A stretch of DNA of 64,000 nt. It comes from Apostichopus japonicus. Lineage: Eukaryota > Echinodermata > Holothuroidea > Aspidochirotida > Stichopodidae. Below the pieces are notes generated by a model. It did no database searches, was not told the DNA's origin, and was given only the letters and a program-made list of their open reading frames with translations. The translations under genes were made by a program, and so were the position numbers. Position 1 is the stretch's first letter. Every line of letters begins with the position of its first letter. Where the stretch lies: the NCBI RefSeq assembly GCF_037975245.1, contig NC_092580.1, positions 22,802,501-22,866,500 on the forward strand, given 5' to 3'. Of the stretch, positions 59,301 through 64,000 are shown piece by piece.

Positions 59301-61300
59301 ACCGTAACGTGAAAACATGTTTTGTTTATATATATATGAACCATAGTTCAGGAAATTTATCTTTCTACTATAAATTTTAAATAGGCCTAACTTCCATTAT
59401 TGCATCTCGTGTTTTTAAGGGCAGGGGGACATTGCCGTCACTTTGGGGGAGGTTGAGGGAATTCAATTTACTTCTCATATTTCTCTTGTTATGTATGTAG
59501 GCTACTTTCTATATTGACTTGCCGGTTCCACAAGTGCACTTGTGTTAATAAAGCGACATTAATATGCAGGAACAGTTTTTCTCGCTCTTCTCTGATATTT
59601 CTTGTTCCCATTTTCAGCTGAGTCATCATCCTATTTCATAGGATCAAGATTCATTAGAAGTCCAGGAGAGGGGAAAGTCGCGAGCCTAGTTCATGGCTTT
59701 CGTGTATAACCCTGTTGGCTTTCAAACTACATTCAGGGCCTTCTGGTAGCATACGCCCATTAAAAAGCCCAATTGACTTACACAATAAATCACAAAAGTA
59801 ATGTGGTATTTAAGTCTAGATAGAAGTTCTTACTAGCTAAACGCTACCCACCACTGTATAGCTGACAAGTTGGCCTTTTATGGCACAATTTTCCATACCG
59901 TGTCCGTGAAGATTTTTTGCTATCAGAGTCTGAATTTTTCGTCACTTGTAAGCAAACCTCTTCACTCAGTAGTAAACAATTTTCGTACGCTGGTCCTGGG
60001 AGGCAATTGACCCAAGTTTTGTATAACATGTACTTCCTTTCATGCTCTTCAACATGCAAGCCACACAAAAAAAACAGATCCTGATTGAAAACATATCCAT
60101 GCATGTTCTCCTACTGCATTTTGGCACTTTTCCTGAGCTTGGGGAACATCCGGGCGGATTGATATAAACTCTGACTGGAGTATGCCACCTTCTCGAGTGT
60201 TCATTGACGTATCAATTCTACCAACAATGATTACCCGCAGTGATATCGGCGCTGTTCCGAAACTAGTCATGAATATTTGGTTAAAGTTTGGTAATAGCTT
60301 GCAGTTAGGCCTCCAACAATAAATTACCCGATGTATATATAATGGCGCTGTTTTCAAACTCTTCGTACGTTTTGTAAGCGCTGTTGCAAAGCTTGGTTAT
60401 TCCACTATTGAAATCAGCAATAATATGTTATACGTATTTTGAATTATATTAGTAATTATTGCAATGCTTCGTTATGGCAAAATACTCTTCTTGATATCGT
60501 TTCCCACCACACAAAATAATTTTGAATATAAGTATAGTATATTTGTAGGTTTTTTATTTCATTTCTTCTGAATTTGTTATATGTTATCCTCTTTGGATTA
60601 AATGACGATGTTTCGTTATAAGATCAGTACCAGTATGGACAAGATGTTTTACTACATTAACTAAATTATAAAGTTTAAAAAAAAAGTCCCTATCAGTTTT
60701 AATTTTATTTTGTCAATCATTTACGATGCATGTTGCCGTACACAAGGCTTTGTTTAAACAAGATAATCAACAGTGTGACGTCACATTTGAGTCATACTTT
60801 GCTCATTATATATGTAGTTTTCAAAACTGCCTTTCTGAGGGTTCCGCCCCCCCCCCCCCCCCATCTGCCCCTCACAAGTATTCAATACATAGTATCAAAG
60901 AGTATTCGGTCTGTATTATACGGACAACAGAAAATATATCTCAAAATGCTTTCACATTACAGGCACTGAGATGTTTCCTGAAGTTCGAACCGTGGGTAAC
61001 CATTTCTTGAATTGCTAGCATATTTGGGGTAATACTAATGACATTTAAACGTGGACGGGGTATTTCACAGAGCTCTTTGTTTCCATTATCAGTGACTTCC
61101 ATCCGAAGCATACTTGATGCTATTCCATGCAATCTCGCATCAAATCACAAATGATTTGCGTATAGGACCTACAAGACGAGTGTATCCCGGAACTTGCAGT
61201 AACTAACGAGAACCGACACTTGAATGAATAAGGAAAAATATCTTTCAGACTTGAAGATCCTTCCGTTTCTATTTCTGCGAATCTCTGCTTCAATTGTTAA
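56301..61300. other. 3' flank of the mucin-like gene and gene-free stretch
   Basis: No gene is seen. Candidate polyadenylation hexamers for the mucin-like gene lie at 57200 and 57241. G/C-run hairpins occur near 59090-59125, and a C17-like run at ~60847. Short open frames at ~59844-60357 (minus) lack domains. Confidence 0.5.
57200..57205 (+). terminator. Candidate polyadenylation signal of the mucin-like gene
   Basis: AATAAA about 900 bp after the stop, with a second copy at 57241-57246. These are the first canonical hexamers I noticed downstream on this strand. Usage is not demonstrable from sequence. Confidence 0.35.
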
Positions 61301-61361
61301 CGTAGCCTGTTTGACTTGTTGTGAATGGATAACTGATTTCCTTTTCCTCATTTTACCTCAG

Positions 61362-61454
61362 GTAAAACTTTACGACAGAGAAGGAGAGAAGTTGTCTAAC
61401 AAACAAAACGATAAAAAGACACCGCCGTTTATAACTCCGTCTATTTCTGGTTGA
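61362..61454 (+). other. Candidate orphan terminal exon (30 codons and stop)
   Basis: A good acceptor (TTCCTCATTTTACCTCAG) is followed by an open stretch reading VKLYDREGEKLSNKQNDKKT then PPFITPSISG and TGA. The composition looks coding, like a hydrophilic C-terminal tail. No upstream exon could be linked, and the hydrophobic stretch before it in the same frame is probably intron. Weakly supported. Confidence 0.22.
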
Positions 61455-61459
61455 GATAA

Positions 61460-64000
61460 TCAGATTAAATCACGCTTTGAGTTAAGTGTTTTATTCACGA
61501 AATCATTGTTTATCTGTCCGTCTGTATTACTCGAGAGTTCCTTGATCAGGACAACCTCATTAATACTGGTTCAATCAGACCCGATCAAACCACAAGCGTA
61601 GGCTTATATTACTAGTGACCATAATCTCCTTCAAAGAAAATGCTACGGAATTATCGACATCGGTCATGTTTATGAGAGATAGGAGATTCAGTGTTTTATT
61701 CAAAATACAGTAAACCTAGTATCTATGATATTTATTGACGGTATATCTTTGGTGCAAAAGAAAATAGAAAATAATATCCGCGTCTTGAAATCATAGCCAC
61801 CCAACAAACAAAATTTTATACATATATCTCGGCTGAATATGCTCATATTTTCACATACTTCGCAAAGTGTCTCTCCTGTTTTCTTCTTGGTCATATGATA
61901 CTGGCATGCGCTTGCGCATGTGCTTAGCGTGTCATGATATAACAAGCTAATGTCAAAGCCTTATACAACGCATACAAAGGATACGCAGTGTTGTGCTCAG
62001 GATTTCAACGGTAGGAGGGTGGGGGGTTCTAAATTCCCCCGACTGGATTAGGTGTAGGGGATCGATGAACCTTTATGAAGACCCAGAGGCGAATCAAGGA
62101 TTTTGTATAGGAGGAGTGTCGCCTAGAGGGAACTTATAGCAGACTCCCGCGTAGGGGGTTATGTGAGTCCCCCCCCCCCCCAGGGAAAACTGAAAAGTTA
62201 AATGGTACATTTTGAGGCATATTTGACTATAAATAAGGTCTACAACTAGCTGTTAACGTAAGGTTTTTTGTTAAACCCGTAGCGGAGGTCTAATTTATCA
62301 CAATTAGTTCTTTGTTCATCCCCGACTGAATGTACACAATCCCCAGACTGAACTATTTTCCCCCGACTGACAATGGGAAGTGGGGGGTGCCCCCATATTC
62401 CCTCAGCCCATAGCGCACGCCACTGATGGAACAAGTAAGATGGAATAAAAACCATCTTCATAATATTCACATTACAAACAAAGCAGACGTTCCGCAATCG
62501 AACAAAACAAATACTTCCCTCTCGTATAAAATCATATTTGACCATTACAAGGACAACCATTAATTATAGCATAAATGATAAATAACGGGAAAAAATGTAC
62601 AGAAGGAACTGTCGTCGTTTTTGTCTCGGAACAGAAACATTATTGTTCTGAAAGTGAAATTAGCTCAAAATAAAATATGGAAGATCATTACCATGACCAA
62701 GCAGTGGTGCGAGAGAGGGACACTAATGTCCGAATGGGGCAGGGCGGGGGGGGGGCGTCGGTTTACTGTAATATAATCCCACAGTTTAAAATAGTAAGAG
62801 ACATATAACCAAAATAGAAGAACATTCCTGACAACACACTTGTTGCATTTTAATTATAAATGAACTAGGCTACATGAAGTTGAGGGGCTACAATAATAAA
62901 AAAAACTATAAAAAAAACTTGTCTTTATTAAGAGCTACTTTCCATTTCATCCGGACTCCTTTGGTAAAGACAAGGCTTCTACATAAAATTGGTATGGATT
63001 GCTTTGTATTTAAAGTATTGTCAATTTGAACAAACTGACGTCATGATAAGTCGGAAGTGAAGAATCTGGGGAATTTGTTTTTCATACTTTTGAAATGTAA
63101 GGAAATAACTTCTTTTTTTAAGAGAAATATACTCTTCCCCTAAGCATGTTGGATATTGCCGTCACCCCTCCCCCAGCACACACATTCACACAAACATAGA
63201 TCAAGGTCAAAGCGTTGTCTGTGAATGTGTGTGTATGTGTGGGATGGGAGAGGAAGGGTGTTGGGACGGGAAGGGGTTGTGAACGGTTATTGTCAAAAGC
63301 GTTAGTAAGTCTGCAGCATCAAGCCGATTTTCGTTAAATGGCCATCTCAATTGGGTCGTTGGTGTAATGTAACAGGGTGGAGGGGTGGGGGGGGCGAGGG
63401 CCAGGATCCGGGGGAAATTATGACACCGGTTCCCCTTTTGATTTAACTGTCATACATAAATTTTTGCCCCCCCCCCATTGCCAAGCCTCATGACAGGTGC
63501 TGTGATGTTGCCAGAGGGGGGAACTTGTCTTGAGATACGAAGTTCGTAAATCGAATCCTGGGGTGTTATAGTCACCCAATGATGCTCTTACCTTCATGGA
63601 ATAATTTGAACTTTCCAGTGATGTTATATATTATATGTAAATACGCGCATTGGAATTGTACCAAAATTTTAAAGAGGGGTATATTGATAGCAACAAGTTC
63701 ACCTTGGTTTCTGGCATGGAAGAAAGGAAAAGCTGGCAGGCGGGGTGACCTGTTGCGGCTCAAACGTGACGAAGGTGTACTAGGAGAGTATGGTCACTCG
63801 ATCTTCTGTTGGACAAAGTATTAGTTCTTTGTAGATAGTCTTTGTATAGATAGGCATAAATAGATGAAGTTCCGGTTACTGAATTGCACTGTATCATCCT
63901 AGCCTACGTATAGTATTTTGCAGCAGATAAACAGTTTGTTGAGAGTTCTTTTCTCTCTTAGAGTACAATAAAGCTGTCCCATAAGATTATATACCAGTCA
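61460..64000. other. Gene-free end of the window
   Basis: No gene is seen. It holds an inverted family F end (GCGCACGCCACTG, 62413-62425), G/C homopolymers at ~62169, 62745 and 63470, and a final AATAAA at ~63967 that could belong to a transcript or LTR running off the window. Confidence 0.45.

Noticed and set aside
59844-60357. Two overlapping minus-strand frames of 86 and 102 codons
   Set aside because: No domain, no splice support, and the composition is like the surrounding non-coding DNA.
63720-64000. Possible LTR at the window end
   Set aside because: AATAAA and CA-ending sequence are suggestive, but no primer-binding site, second LTR or coding region is visible in the window.

Overview
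This window reads as nuclear DNA from an invertebrate animal, most likely a marine deuterostome such as an echinoderm. It is AT-rich, has GT-AG introns and long non-coding stretches, and is heavily loaded with short DNA transposons. Three housekeeping proteins closely resemble their vertebrate orthologues. The phylum is an inference; no ribosomal or mitochondrial marker is present.

Layout. 1-12.6 kb has no gene I can support: one hAT-like miniature element (279-571), a solo transposon end and a ~600 bp ATG-repeat array. 12.65-14.6 kb holds a nested miniature transposon pair next to an apparently intronless, cysteine-free secreted-peptide precursor (13978-14559, minus). 14.7-26.9 kb is gene-free, with a TA satellite, further miniature elements and a composite of nested elements (22333-24524).

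The conserved core lies at 26.9-44.2 kb. MRPL2 (mitochondrial ribosomal protein uL2m, minus, 4 exons, 320 aa) is head-to-head with MED20 (Mediator subunit 20, plus, 4 exons, 199 aa). TOMM6 (small subunit of the outer-membrane import complex, minus, 2 exons, 59 aa) follows. All three were assembled here from exons whose phases join exactly. From general knowledge all three human orthologues map to 6p21.1, so this looks like retained ancient linkage. The gap between MRPL2 and MED20 is filled by a foldback element containing three further elements, each inside the last.

44.4-48.1 kb is a second transposon nest followed by a degenerate tandem repeat. 49.6-56.3 kb encodes a mucin-like single-pass membrane protein: a signal-peptide exon, a 4.9 kb intron, and one large exon with a Ser/Thr-rich ectodomain, membrane span and short cytoplasmic tail. 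56.3-64 kb has no supportable gene beyond one candidate terminal exon.

The most unusual structure is the transposon landscape. At least seven elements have clean or nearly clean 8-bp target duplications. Several families with different terminal repeats carry the same ~105 bp internal module, always near the same end and in the same orientation. No transposase is encoded here, so these are non-autonomous passengers. The genes do not form a pathway, though MRPL2 and TOMM6 both serve mitochondria.
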